NCBI RefSeq assembly: GCF_001021555.1
Contig: NZ_LDCP01000001.1
Coordinates: 434,001 to 498,000 of the forward strand
Length of the DNA: 64,000 bases
Direction: 5' to 3'
Source of the DNA: Aurantiacibacter marinus
GTDB lineage: Bacteria; Pseudomonadota; Alphaproteobacteria; Sphingomonadales; Sphingomonadaceae
In this document: piece after piece, positions 8,488 through 17,052 of the stretch
Layout of the letters: every line of letters begins with the position of its first letter
Numbering within the stretch: the stretch's first letter is position 1
Notes under the pieces: model-generated
The model's database searches: none
Seen by the model: the letters and a program-made list of their open reading frames with translations, nothing else
What the model was told of the DNA's origin: nothing
Position numbers and translations under genes: made by a program

Positions 8488-8916
8488 TCAAGCAGTCGTT
8501 ATATATTCGCGCATCGCCTGCGCCTCTTCCTCGATCCGGTCCATCCGGTATTTCACCAGATCGCCGATGGAAACGAACCCGATCATTGTGTCGCCGTCCA
8601 CCACGGGAAGGTGACGAATCCGGCGCCGGGTCATCATGGAAAGCGCGGTCAGGATCCTTTCATCCGTGGTAATGGTGATAGCGGGCGACGTCATGACTTC
8701 GCTGATTCTGCGGTTCAGGACTTCGCCGCCTTCCTTCGCCACGCAATACAGCACGTCGCGTTCGGAAAAGACTCCGACGACCCGCTCGCCTTCCATCACC
8801 GGCAATGCGCCGATACGGTATTCGGCCATCAAGGCGGCGCCGTGTTGAAAGCTGTCGTCTGGCGAGCAGGAGACAACTTTGTGGGTCTGGCCCTCCATCA
8901 GGCTTTTAATTGTCAT
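8488..8916 (-). CDS. Tandem CBS-domain protein
   Basis: A 142-residue stand-alone protein made of two CBS motifs, which usually bind adenine nucleotides and sense energy charge. The first spans roughly residues 8-65 (with ALPVMEGERVVGVFSERD) and the second residues 75-130 (with HLPVVDGDTMIGFVSIGD). The ATG at 8916 is preceded by a strong AGGGGAGAAG, so it is preferred over an upstream in-frame start at 8982. It is the first gene of a leftward CBS-erpA-xth group. The partner it regulates is unknown. Confidence 0.85.
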   Translation of the reverse strand: MTIKSLMEGQTHKVVSCSPDDSFQHGAALMAEYRIGALPVMEGERVVGVFSERDVLYCVAKEGGEVLNRRISEVMTSPAITITTDERILTALSMMTRRRIRHLPVVDGDTMIGFVSIGDLVKYRMDRIEEEAQAMREYITTA

Positions 8917-9051
8917 AGCGCTTCTCCCCTGTTCATCGCGAAACCATGCCGATCTATCCGCCGAGCCCCGGGATTGTGCCACGAAATGCCGAGTCCCGGC
9001 AAATCACAGACCAAGTACCGTTGCCAGACAAGTCGCTGACGTTCATTAGCA

Positions 9052-9381
9052 ATGCTTATGGCACGCCCTTCACCTCTCGACGATCCTGAAAACGCAGCTT
9101 TCGCCTGGGCGCGTTACAAGCGATTGATGCGATTCATGTTCGGTCTCACCATGGGTGTGGTGATCATCGCCATGGTGATTATTTACAAGGAAGTGGAGGA
9201 TGTCTCTCCTCACTTCTTCATTGCAACGGCTCTTGGCATCGGATTTTCGATGTTGTTGATGAGTGCGCTGATGGGTTTGGTGTTTCTGTCCAGCGGCACC
9301 GGCCATGATGAATCGGTCGACAATTCGCTTGATGATCTGGGCCCGAGCAATCCCCAGACGGATTGGCGCAAGCGCGACTAG
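9052..9381 (+). CDS. Small two-helix membrane protein, function unknown
   Basis: A 109-residue protein with two hydrophobic segments at about residues 30-46 ([17 protein letters not shown]) and 57-80 ([18 protein letters not shown]), followed by an acidic polar tail. An ATG at 9058 is an equally possible start and no clear ribosome binding site is seen. Its stop shares a palindromic CTAG with the stop of the opposing ferredoxin gene. I do not recognise a named family. Confidence 0.7.
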   Translation: MLMARPSPLDDPENAAFAWARYKRLMRFMFGLTMGVVIIAMVIIYKEVEDVSPHFFIATALGIGFSMLLMSALMGLVFLSSGTGHDESVDNSLDDLGPSNPQTDWRKRD

Positions 9382-9782
9382 GCCTGCGGATAAAGACGGA
9401 AATCGGCCACCGGATTTCCGCCAATCAGATGTTCCTGAATTATCCGTTCAAGCACGTCTTCATTGCATGAATGATACCAGACACGGTCTGGCCAAACCAC
9501 AGCGATCGGCCCGGCTTCACAAATCTGCAGGCAATCGGCCTTGGTGCGCATGATGACTTCGCCGCCGGGCTTTTTCGGACTGACAAGCCCCAGTTCTTTC
9601 AGGCGGCGCTTGAGGTATTTCCAGGCCTTCTCGCCTTCGTCCCGCTTGCAGCACTTTTGTTTATCGGAAATCCCACACAGGAAGATGTGACGATCAATCG
9701 CCCCGCCGCCAATTTTGGCGAGTGCGGATTCAGCCTTGGAAATTTCTTTAGGCTTGGAGATTTCTTTAGGCCTGGTGCCCAT
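9378..9782 (-). CDS. Thioredoxin-like [2Fe-2S] ferredoxin
   Basis: Predicted electron carrier of the thioredoxin-like ferredoxin family. Cysteines lie in [14 protein letters not shown] and in [14 protein letters not shown], the C-x(n)-C ... C-x3-C spacing expected for the cluster, followed by VWPDRVWYH and [15 protein letters not shown] as in stand-alone (2Fe-2S) domain proteins of sphingomonads. The N-terminus contains an 18-base tandem duplication that repeats KPKEIS. Its redox partner is not apparent nearby. Confidence 0.85.
   Translation of the reverse strand: MGTRPKEISKPKEISKAESALAKIGGGAIDRHIFLCGISDKQKCCKRDEGEKAWKYLKRRLKELGLVSPKKPGGEVIMRTKADCLQICEAGPIAVVWPDRVWYHSCNEDVLERIIQEHLIGGNPVADFRLYPQA
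9735..9770 (-). repeat. 18-bp in-frame tandem duplication
   Basis: Two adjacent 18-base copies differing at one position (9735-9752 and 9753-9770) lie inside the ferredoxin gene and duplicate six residues near its N-terminus, ahead of the conserved domain. Confidence 0.85.
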
Positions 9783-9799
9783 CGGTAAATCAGCCTGCG

Positions 9800-10261
9800 T
9801 CAGCGCTTCTTGCCGGCAATTCGGGCAATTTCGGCCTTTACCAGCCGTTCCACCATATTAGGCAAATGCGCATCGAGCCACTGGGCGAGCATTGGACGAA
9901 GCATCTCGCGGACCATGCCTTCCAGAGAGGTTTCTCCGGAGCGAACGATTTGCGGTCTTGCAGGAGGCTCGGACAGCATGGCGAGTGCAGCAAGGGACTG
10001 GCGCATCGCATCAGCTGCATGAACATTGGTCAGCGTTTCCGATTCGGGACCTTCATCCTCGTCATCAGAAAGCGGCAGTCCTGCTTCGCCAAGGTCGAGA
10101 ATCTCGTCCGCCTCTGCATCATCAACCGGATCCATCGGGAATGCACTGGCTTCAGGCGCCCGCCGAGCAACAGACTGAACAGCATCGCGGCTGTCCCGTT
10201 CAATCACCCGCTTGATCGATTCGAGAATCTCCTCGACCGACGGTTCGCCTTCTTGCCGCAT
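9800..10261 (-). CDS. popZ: Polar organising protein PopZ-like (DUF2497)
   Basis: PopZ forms a polar matrix that anchors ParB-bound origins and recruits cell-cycle regulators in Caulobacter. This 153-residue protein has the same layout: an N-terminal partner-binding helix ([18 protein letters not shown], residues 6-23), an acidic low-complexity linker (residues 45-80, [10 protein letters not shown]), and the C-terminal multimerisation helices ([20 protein letters not shown] and [13 protein letters not shown]). Its stop is 17 bases from the next gene and its ATG abuts the tolC stop, so it is probably cotranscribed after tolC. The domain assignment is strong; polar function in this organism is inferred. 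Confidence 0.86.
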   Translation of the reverse strand: MRQEGEPSVEEILESIKRVIERDSRDAVQSVARRAPEASAFPMDPVDDAEADEILDLGEAGLPLSDDEDEGPESETLTNVHAADAMRQSLAALAMLSEPPARPQIVRSGETSLEGMVREMLRPMLAQWLDAHLPNMVERLVKAEIARIAGKKR

Positions 10262-11731
10262 TCAATCCCCCGTTGGACCGTTTGGTGAATCACTCGTGAA
10301 ATCCGTAACAGGGATTTCCCCGTCTGGCGCCGGTATGTCAACGGTGCGTGAGCTTTGAACGACAGGATCGGGATCGCGCTGCCAGTCCCAGATAATGTTT
10401 TCCACCCGGCCATAATTTTCCGCCGGGTCATAAAGCACGCCTTCATCGCCAAGCCCGAGATCGCGCGCTTCTGCCTTGCCCATCGCTGCAAGCAGGGAGA
10501 ATCCGGCAACATAGGCGTTGCGCCGCGCTGTCACCAATTGCACCTGCGCGCGCAGCAATTCCTGCTGTGCATCCAGAATATCCAAGATAGTGCGATTGCC
10601 CACGGTATTTTCCGCGCGCACGCCTTCGAGACCGAGCGATGCCGCGTCCACGGCCGTTTCACTTGAAGCGATAATGGCGTTGGCGGCGCGCCAGCTGGAA
10701 TAGGCTGCGCGAACTTGCGAAATAACGTTGCGTTCTGCCGCGATCATCGTTTCGAGTGCGGCCTGTGCCTGCGCGGTCGCCTGACGCTGCTGTGCGGCGA
10801 CGCGGCCTCCCTGAAACAGCGGGATGGATACCGAAACACCAGCGGTAACGTCGGTCCCGGAATTGATGCCGGCACCAAGCGTGCCAAGGTAGTTGGTGTA
10901 ATCGGCACCGGTAAATGCGCTTATGGTTGGCAGACGGCCTGCACCGGCAACCCTGATATCAAATCCGGCAGCATCCGCGCGTTCGCGTGCAGCGATCAAA
11001 TCAGGATTGTGCTCCAGCGCGACATCGACGGCCATGTCCGGGCTCGTTGGCAGCCCTGGCAACGGCGGGGGTGCCTGCAAATCGTTTGGCGCGTCGCCCG
11101 TAAGCGCGATGTAATTTTCCCGCGCTGCGACAAGATTGGCCTGCGTGCTGCGCAAATCGCTGCGAGCCAGTGCCAACCTGCTTTCGGACTGCGCTACATC
11201 GGTGCGGGTCAGGTCGCCAATCTGGAACCGGTCACTGGTTGCCTCCAGATTGATGGACAGAACATCGACATTGTTCGACGCAAGGCCGACCAGCGCTTCA
11301 TTCAGGATGACATCCATATAGGCTGCAACGACCTGCGTGAAAATCGCGCTTTCGGTACCGCGCAAATCCGCACGCCCTGCTTCGACACGGGTTTCCGCGG
11401 CGAGAATGCCATTGCGCACCGCTCCACCACGATACAGCGGGACTGACAGATCAACACCGCCGCTGAAAATCCGTGACGGCGACACGACCGAAGGGGTGCT
11501 TTGCTCTATAAGCTCCAGATAGGAACCCGATGCGCTGGCTGAGGGCAAGCGTTGCGCTCGCTGGATCACCACGTTTTCATCGGTGGCGCGTTGCTGCGCG
11601 CGGGCCGCGGCTAGTGTGGGATTGTCGATATAGGCGCGGGTCAATGCTTCCTTCAGAGTTTCGGCGCCGGCCGGGGTTGCCACGAGACACACTCCCGCCA
11701 GCAATCCGAAAAGGGAGCGCCGCGCATACAT
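10262..11731 (-). CDS. tolC: TolC-family outer membrane efflux/secretion channel
   Basis: Trimeric outer-membrane channel for type I secretion or efflux. A signal peptide (residues 1-23, ending AGA) precedes two homologous OEP repeats rich in helical Ala/Gln/Arg patterns, with TLKEALTRAYIDNPTLAAARAQ at the mature N-terminus and DILDAQQELLRAQVQLVTARRNAYVAGFSLLAAMG near residue 400, both typical of TolC. 489 residues is normal. It sits between the pcm-like gene (2-base gap) and popZ (no gap). No inner-membrane pump partner is adjacent. Confidence 0.92.
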   Translation of the reverse strand: MYARRSLFGLLAGVCLVATPAGAETLKEALTRAYIDNPTLAAARAQQRATDENVVIQRAQRLPSASASGSYLELIEQSTPSVVSPSRIFSGGVDLSVPLYRGGAVRNGILAAETRVEAGRADLRGTESAIFTQVVAAYMDVILNEALVGLASNNVDVLSINLEATSDRFQIGDLTRTDVAQSESRLALARSDLRSTQANLVAARENYIALTGDAPNDLQAPPPLPGLPTSPDMAVDVALEHNPDLIAARERADAAGFDIRVAGAGRLPTISAFTGADYTNYLGTLGAGINSGTDVTAGVSVSIPLFQGGRVAAQQRQATAQAQAALETMIAAERNVISQVRAAYSSWRAANAIIASSETAVDAASLGLEGVRAENTVGNRTILDILDAQQELLRAQVQLVTARRNAYVAGFSLLAAMGKAEARDLGLGDEGVLYDPAENYGRVENIIWDWQRDPDPVVQSSRTVDIPAPDGEIPVTDFTSDSPNGPTGD

Positions 11732-11733
11732 GA

Positions 11734-12351
11734 TCAGAAGCTCCAGCCCTTCGGTGTATCGAATGCATGCAACTGCGGGATGCCGGTATCGAACACAGGC
11801 ATCAGCGAGATGCCGCTGGCTGTCTTGCGGCCCACCGCCACGCGTGTCACGCCGTTACCAACAAGGCCTGTCACGACGCGTGCCCCGTCAGCCAGCCGTC
11901 CAGCCAGCTTTGCGGGGATTTCTTCCACCGCGCCATCAATAACCAGCAGGTTTGCGCCTTTTCCCTTGCGGCCAGTGCCAACAGCTTCTTCGGGCGAAAT
12001 GACCGTCAGCTCCGCCACCAGCGGGCGCAACAGTTCAGCCAGGTAGCCGGAGCCGCCATCGACGACGATTGCATGCTCGATCCCCGAAGGGTTGGCCTCT
12101 TCCAGCATCTTTCCCTGCACCAGCGGCGCAGGCAGCCAGCCGCCGTTTTCAAGGCGTATGGCGCGATCCATATAGGCCTTGCCGCTGCTGGAGGCGGGCA
12201 CAAATTGCTCACGCGGAACAGCGGCCATGCGTTTGAGCACGAAGGGTTCGTTCACGCCGCTGGTGCGCAATTGGCTGTCGATCATCGCGCGGCGGGCGCG
12301 GTCGTGGGTCAGGTTTGCGGCTTCGGCGGCATCAAGCGGATCGGAAATCAC
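11734..12351 (-). CDS. Protein-L-isoaspartate O-methyltransferase family protein
   Basis: Resembles the PCMT family that methylates damaged isoaspartyl residues using S-adenosylmethionine. The LRTSGVNEPFVLKRMAAVPRE and YMDRAIRLENGG segments are typical, but the SAM loop is VVDGGSGYLAELL where true PCMTs have G-x-G-x-G, and the active-site SQP-like stretch is missing, so it may be a divergent or non-catalytic member. It starts with GTG. It lies immediately before tolC, a common alphaproteobacterial pairing. Confidence 0.8.
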   Translation of the reverse strand: MISDPLDAAEAANLTHDRARRAMIDSQLRTSGVNEPFVLKRMAAVPREQFVPASSSGKAYMDRAIRLENGGWLPAPLVQGKMLEEANPSGIEHAIVVDGGSGYLAELLRPLVAELTVISPEEAVGTGRKGKGANLLVIDGAVEEIPAKLAGRLADGARVVTGLVGNGVTRVAVGRKTASGISLMPVFDTGIPQLHAFDTPKGWSF

Positions 12352-12476
12352 AGGGTAAACTCTCGTCTGTCTGGGGCGGCCTAAGCCTTAGAACTTGCTA
12401 GGCTGATCGCCAAGGGCTTTGACCCAAGGCGGGCCAAAAGCCTATGGGCGGATCGACGAACAGGAGTATTGAGACG

Positions 12477-14012
12477 ATGAAAGATATGGGGAGCGATATG
12501 ATAACGATCCGCGAAGCAGACCTGATCGAGACCGTCGCCGACGCGCTGCAATATATCTCCTACTATCATCCGATGGATTACATCCTCGCGCTGGGCGAAG
12601 CCTACAAGGCGGAGCAAGGCCCGGCGGCGAAGGATGCGATTGCGCAAATCCTGACGAACAGCCGCATGTGCGCAGAGGGCCACCGCCCGATCTGTCAGGA
12701 CACGGGTATCGTCAACGTGTTCATCAAATGGGGCCAAAACTGCCGTTTGGAATCGTCGTCCAGTCTCCAGGAGGTTGTCGATGAAGGCGTGCGGCGCGCC
12801 TACAACAACACAGAAAACAAGCTGCGCGCGAGCATTCTGGCCGATCCTGCCTTCACCCGCCGCAACACCCGCGACAATACTCCGTGTGTACTGAGTGTGG
12901 AAATGGTGCCGGGGGACACGATCAGCATCGATGTCGCGGCCAAGGGCGGCGGCAGCGAAAACAAAAGCAAATTCAAGATGATGAACCCGAGCGACAATAT
13001 CGTCGATTGGGTGGTGGAGCAGATCCCCTCCATGGGTGCTGGCTGGTGCCCGCCGGGAATGCTGGGCATCGGCATTGGCGGCACGGCAGAACATTGCATG
13101 AAGCTTGCCAAGCAATCGTTGATGGACCCGATCGATATGGCACAGCTGAAAGCGCGCGGGGCAGAGACGGACATCGAGCAATTGCGGATCGACATTTTTG
13201 ACGCGGTGAACGCGCAAGGTGTCGGTGCGCAGGGGCTTGGTGGGCTTTCCACCGTGCTCGATGTGAAAATCTACGACTGGCCGTGCCACGCTGCAGGCAA
13301 GCCGGTGGCGATGATCCCCAATTGCGCGGCAACGCGCCATGCTCACCTGACGATGGACGGCAGCGGACCTGCCTATCTGCCGCAGCCCGATCTGGACAAA
13401 TGGCCGGACGTGCATTGGGAGCCTGACGCAGAGGCAAAGCGCGTCGATCTTGATCATTTGACACCAGAAATAGTCGCAAGCTGGAAACATGGCGACCGTC
13501 TGCTGCTCAGCGGCGGCATGCTGACCGGACGCGATGCGGCGCATAAGCGTATCCACGATATGCTAGAGCGCGGCGAGGAACTGCCGGTCGAATTCAAAGG
13601 CCGTGCCATTTATTACGTCGGCCCGGTTGATCCGGTGATGGGCGAAGTCGTTGGCCCCGCTGGCCCGACTACCGCCACACGGATGGACAAATTCACCGAA
13701 ATGATGCTCGATCTCGGCTTGCTAGCCATGATCGGCAAGGCGGAGCGCGGCGCCGATGCCGTCGAAGTCATCAGCCGGTTCAAGGTCGCATATTTGATGG
13801 CCACCGGCGGCGCGGCCTATCTGGTGGCCCGCGCAATCAAGGAGGCCAAGGTGGTCGCGTTCGAAGAACTGGGCATGGAAGCGATTTACGAATTCACCGT
13901 GAAAGACATGCCGGTGACAGTCGCCGTCGATTCCGAAGGCAATAATGTCCACACACTCGCCCCGCTCCATTGGCGCGAAAAGATTCGCGAGGAAGGCTTG
14001 CTGAAGGCGTGA
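12477..14012 (+). CDS. Class I fumarate hydratase ([4Fe-4S])
   Basis: Interconverts fumarate and malate in the TCA cycle using an oxygen-sensitive [4Fe-4S] cluster. The product is 511 residues with the alpha-domain features CQDTGIVNVF and GGTAEHCMKLAK and the beta-domain segments VEFKGRAIYYVGPVDPV, GPAGPTTATRMD and GGAAYLVARAIK. Conserved cysteines fall in CQDTG, AEHCM and the PNCAATRH region. I chose ATG 12477 because CAGGAG lies ten bases upstream; an in-frame ATG at 12444 would add 11 residues. A hairpin follows the stop. Confidence 0.93.
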   Translation: MKDMGSDMITIREADLIETVADALQYISYYHPMDYILALGEAYKAEQGPAAKDAIAQILTNSRMCAEGHRPICQDTGIVNVFIKWGQNCRLESSSSLQEVVDEGVRRAYNNTENKLRASILADPAFTRRNTRDNTPCVLSVEMVPGDTISIDVAAKGGGSENKSKFKMMNPSDNIVDWVVEQIPSMGAGWCPPGMLGIGIGGTAEHCMKLAKQSLMDPIDMAQLKARGAETDIEQLRIDIFDAVNAQGVGAQGLGGLSTVLDVKIYDWPCHAAGKPVAMIPNCAATRHAHLTMDGSGPAYLPQPDLDKWPDVHWEPDAEAKRVDLDHLTPEIVASWKHGDRLLLSGGMLTGRDAAHKRIHDMLERGEELPVEFKGRAIYYVGPVDPVMGEVVGPAGPTTATRMDKFTEMMLDLGLLAMIGKAERGADAVEVISRFKVAYLMATGGAAYLVARAIKEAKVVAFEELGMEAIYEFTVKDMPVTVAVDSEGNNVHTLAPLHWREKIREEGLLKA

Positions 14013-14020
14013 TCGCCCGC

Positions 14021-14046
14021 GAATCAGCGCCCAATCGCGCTGATTC
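14021..14046 (+). terminator. Hairpin downstream of fumarase
   Basis: A perfect 10-bp inverted repeat (14021-14030 with 14037-14046, six-base loop) starts nine bases after the fumarase stop. There is no U-run after it, so it may stabilise the 3' end rather than terminate. Confidence 0.5.
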
Positions 14047-14126
14047 ATCGACCAGCAGTATATCGATTTCGACCGAAACCGGATGCGGGGCTGGTTGCCG
14101 CCGTTTTGAGCGCGTAAACAGGCACG

Positions 14127-15311
14127 ATGGAAAAGACAGAATCCGAAAAGCGGGTCGCACGCGTTTCGTTCAAGGTCGTTCTTGCCTCGGTCGTTGGACT
14201 GTGGGCGACGTATCTCGTGCTGATGACCTTGCGGGCGGACCTGCTCGGTATGGAATTTGCCGAGGAGATGTTTGCGCGGCGCGCCATTTCCACCGGGCTA
14301 AGCGTATTCATCACGCTTGGTCTGTGGATTGTGCTGCGCCCTTTCGACATGCGTCCGCTGTGGGTGAAGATCACTGTGGCATTGCTGTTCGCGATCCCTG
14401 CAGCGTTGCTGAGCGCGCAGGCAAACCGCGTGGTTTTTGCTGATTTGCAAGCTGCGCTGGACGACAGGGTTATCCAGGAATTTGCCCAGACGCGCGGCGT
14501 TGCGGCCGAAGAGGTCGACGGTGATATGCTGCAGGATCTCTCGCAGCTCGTCGTGATGGGCACGCGTGAACAGATCATCGAGATTACTTTCAGCCGATAT
14601 TTCATCATGCTGGCGTGGTGCGCCCTGTATCTGGCGCTGCTGACCGGGGAGAAGGCCCGCACGGCAGAACGGCGCGAGCAGCAGTTTCGCAATGCCGCCA
14701 AGGCATCCGAACTGCGATCCTTGCGCTATCAGGTAAACCCCCACTTTCTGTTCAACACGCTCAATTCACTGTCTGCCCTTGTGTTGACCGGCAAGACGCA
14801 GGCTGCGGAAAAGATGATCCACATGATCAGCACCTTTTATCGCCGCAGCCTTGCTGACGATCCGACATCGGATGTGACGCTGGGTGAGGAAATCGCTCTG
14901 CAGCGGCTTTATCTGGATATCGAAACGGTGCGTTTCCCGCTTCGCCTTGTCGCGAATTACGAAATTCCTGCAGATCTGGAAGATGCTTTGATACCTGGCA
15001 TGATCCTGCAGCCGCTGATTGAAAATTCGGTGAAGCACGCAGTTGCGCCGTCTTCTGGCCAGGTAACGATCACGCTTTCCGCGCGCGAGGAATATGGCCG
15101 CTTGCTGGTGACTGTTTCGGACAATGGCATGTCAGCAGCCACCCGCGACGATATTCGCCCCGGCTTCGGCATTGGCCTCAACAATGTTCATGAACGGCTG
15201 GAGGCGCGGTTTGGCAAAGACGCAACAGTTGTGTCGGGCCATGCAGAGGCAGGTTATGCCACGCATCTGCGCCTGCCCCTGGTACGCATTCGCAAGGCCG
15301 CTGCAGCATGA
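14127..15311 (+). CDS. LytS-type sensor histidine kinase
   Basis: Membrane sensor kinase of the His_kinase (LytS/YehU) family. Hydrophobic helices lie near residues 15-35, 50-72, 78-95 and 150-172; a cytoplasmic helix then leads to the phospho-acceptor box YQVNPHFLFNTLNSLSALV near residue 205. A HATPase region follows with LIENSVKHAV (N box) and FGIGLNNVHERLEARFG (G box). The stop overlaps the start of the adjoining LytTR regulator by 4 bases, so they form one two-component system. The signal sensed is not apparent. Confidence 0.9.
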   Translation: MEKTESEKRVARVSFKVVLASVVGLWATYLVLMTLRADLLGMEFAEEMFARRAISTGLSVFITLGLWIVLRPFDMRPLWVKITVALLFAIPAALLSAQANRVVFADLQAALDDRVIQEFAQTRGVAAEEVDGDMLQDLSQLVVMGTREQIIEITFSRYFIMLAWCALYLALLTGEKARTAERREQQFRNAAKASELRSLRYQVNPHFLFNTLNSLSALVLTGKTQAAEKMIHMISTFYRRSLADDPTSDVTLGEEIALQRLYLDIETVRFPLRLVANYEIPADLEDALIPGMILQPLIENSVKHAVAPSSGQVTITLSAREEYGRLLVTVSDNGMSAATRDDIRPGFGIGLNNVHERLEARFGKDATVVSGHAEAGYATHLRLPLVRIRKAAAA

Positions 15312-16054
15312 ATGACAATCCGGCCGATACACTGCGCACGCTGATCGTCGATGATGAGCCGCTTGCAATCGAACGAATGCAAGTCTTGTGCGCCGAAATT
15401 CCGCAACTGACGGTGATCGGGACGGCAAGTGATGGCGAATCGGCCCTGCGGCTGGCGGAAAAGCTTTCGCCTGATCTGCTGCTGCTTGATATGACCATGC
15501 CAGGCATGGACGGCCTGCAAGTAGCAGAGGCCGCCCGCACACAGGACCCGCAGCCTGCCGTGATTTTTGTTACTGCACACGAAAATTTCGCAGTCGAGGC
15601 ATTCGACCTCGAAGCGATAGACTATGTGCTCAAACCGGTCGCGTCGGACCGGCTCGAACGCGCCATTGAACGCGCCTTTGCAAGGCGTAACGGCAACGAG
15701 AATACCGGCGAAGAACAAAGTCCGTGGCTTGCGGAATTCTGGGTGCCGCACCGGTCTGAATTGCTGCGGATCGAAGCCGGTCAGGTATTCCGCATCGATG
15801 CAGAGCGCGATTATGTCCGGCTGCATGTGGGGGAAACGAGTTACCTGCTGCTCCAGACGATTGCGGGTCTTGAAGAGAAGCTGGATCCGGAGAAGTTCAT
15901 CCGCATCCACCGTTCAACCATCCTGCGCCGCGATTTCATTCGCGGGCTGAGGCACGAAGGACTTGGCGTCTGGTGCGCTGAGCTGGAAGATGGTGAAGAA
16001 CTGCGCATTGGACGCACATATCTCAAACAAGTGAAAGCGATGGCCGGACGCTAA
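15308..16054 (+). CDS. LytTR-family response regulator
   Basis: Partner of the preceding kinase. An N-terminal receiver domain (residues 10-125) has LIVDDEPLAIERM, the phospho-accepting aspartate in LLLLDMTMPGMDG, and the conserved Thr and Lys in VTAHENFAVEAFDL and DYVLKPV. The C-terminal LytTR DNA-binding domain (about residues 145-248) carries RIDAERDYVRLHVG, RIHRSTILRR and RIGRTYLKQV. Target promoters are unknown. A second, separate LytTR/LytS pair is at 52413-54445. Confidence 0.92.
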   Translation: MNDNPADTLRTLIVDDEPLAIERMQVLCAEIPQLTVIGTASDGESALRLAEKLSPDLLLLDMTMPGMDGLQVAEAARTQDPQPAVIFVTAHENFAVEAFDLEAIDYVLKPVASDRLERAIERAFARRNGNENTGEEQSPWLAEFWVPHRSELLRIEAGQVFRIDAERDYVRLHVGETSYLLLQTIAGLEEKLDPEKFIRIHRSTILRRDFIRGLRHEGLGVWCAELEDGEELRIGRTYLKQVKAMAGR

Positions 16055-16087
16055 GCCATCAGTTTTGCGAAACAGGATCACAATAGA

Positions 16088-16114
16088 AAAGGGCGCCCGA
16101 CAAGGACGCCCTTT
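16088..16114 (-). terminator. Rho-independent terminator between lytTR and urcA genes
   Basis: An 8-bp perfect stem (16088-16095 with 16107-16114). On the minus strand the stem ends in TTTTC, so it should terminate the urcA transcript, and it lies where the convergent regulator transcript also ends. Confidence 0.75.
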
Positions 16115-16150
16115 GGGGGTCGGGCCTGATTGGCCTGATTGTGGCCGGCG

Positions 16151-16474
16151 TCAGCCTTCCGATCGCTCTTCGCGAATAACGCCGCTCAAACGCTGCTCGA
16201 AGTTGCTCTTCGCTTCCTCGTAGCACTCGCGGGCATTGCGATCCCGGATGCGGGAACCGACTTGCCTGTCGTCCAGCTCGCACACCTGCCGTGCTGCGCG
16301 ATCAATCCGGTCCTCCAGCTCGGCAACGCCTTCCTCGGTCGAAAGATCAAGATCGGTGTAGGTGACGCTCGCAGCGCGCTCCTGCACTTCGGCAGCGGCA
16401 ACTGCGGAGGTGAACGTAAGGCCAGAAACTGCGAGTGTGGCGGCCATGACGAATGACTTCTGCAAAAATTTCAT
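16151..16474 (-). CDS. UrcA family secreted protein
   Basis: A 107-residue UrcA-family protein. The N-terminus is a signal peptide (hydrophobic AATLAVSGLTFTSAVAAAE, residues 11-29). The mature part has the family pattern SVTYTDLDLSTEEGVAELEDRIDRAARQVC, and the two cysteines (QVC and ECYEEA) are probably disulfide-bonded. Function unknown; the family is common in sphingomonads and caulobacters. It is transcribed toward the terminator at 16088. Confidence 0.85.
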   Translation of the reverse strand: MKFLQKSFVMAATLAVSGLTFTSAVAAAEVQERAASVTYTDLDLSTEEGVAELEDRIDRAARQVCELDDRQVGSRIRDRNARECYEEAKSNFEQRLSGVIREERSEG

Positions 16475-16609
16475 GGTGGTTTGTCCTCCTGGTTTCCTCT
16501 CCCAGTCCCGTGGGAGGGTGGCACCACAGCCGGTGGGACTGGAACGGCTGCGGTGCGATTAATGCTCTAGGCCGAATCGCATCTGCGCGCTGCAAGGGCT
16601 CGACTTGCG

Positions 16610-16999
16610 GTGCAAAAGGCTCGACCAGCGATTCCCAAACCCGACGAACAGCGTTTTGCAACTGACGAACGACAAGCGGTGCGAATTGCGTATTTGCAGC
16701 GGCGCTTGGGGTCGGGCAGAATTGCAATCACTATGGCTCTCGTAATAACCTTCCTCCTCGGCATCGGTAATTTTGCATGGCATTCTGCGGTCTTGGGAAG
16801 CGGGCACCGCATGGTTAGCGATATGCTGCCGGAACACCGCCAGATGATTCGCTGGTCCAGCATGTCACTGGAATTCGTGCTGCTGTGTGCAGCGCTGTAT
16901 GGTGTGAATGCGGGTCATTCCGTGTGGATGTGGGTCTATCTCGCCTATTCGGCAGTCAACGGCGGCGCAGCCTGGCTGATCATCAAGAACCGCCAGTAA
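16610..16999 (+). CDS. Predicted small membrane protein, unknown function
   Basis: Three likely transmembrane segments: about residues 39-58 (TMALVITFLLGIGNFAWHSA), 86-104 (MSLEFVLLCAALYGVNAG) and 107-124 (VWMWVYLAYSAVNGGAAW). The start is uncertain: GTG 16610 gives 129 residues, ATG 16733 gives 88 and would still keep all membrane segments. It is divergent from urcA and lies 53 bases before the phosphoesterase gene. No family recognised. Confidence 0.6.
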   Translation: MQKARPAIPKPDEQRFATDERQAVRIAYLQRRLGSGRIAITMALVITFLLGIGNFAWHSAVLGSGHRMVSDMLPEHRQMIRWSSMSLEFVLLCAALYGVNAGHSVWMWVYLAYSAVNGGAAWLIIKNRQ

Positions 17000-17052
17000 A
17001 GGCGGGCTTTGCGCTGGCGCTGTCCGATGCCAAGCTGCTAGCGAGTGGAACA

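Noticed and set aside
12381-13556. About 390-codon minus-strand frame opposite the fumarase gene
   Set aside because: Fumarase motifs on the plus strand are intact; antisense frame is compositionally unlike protein.
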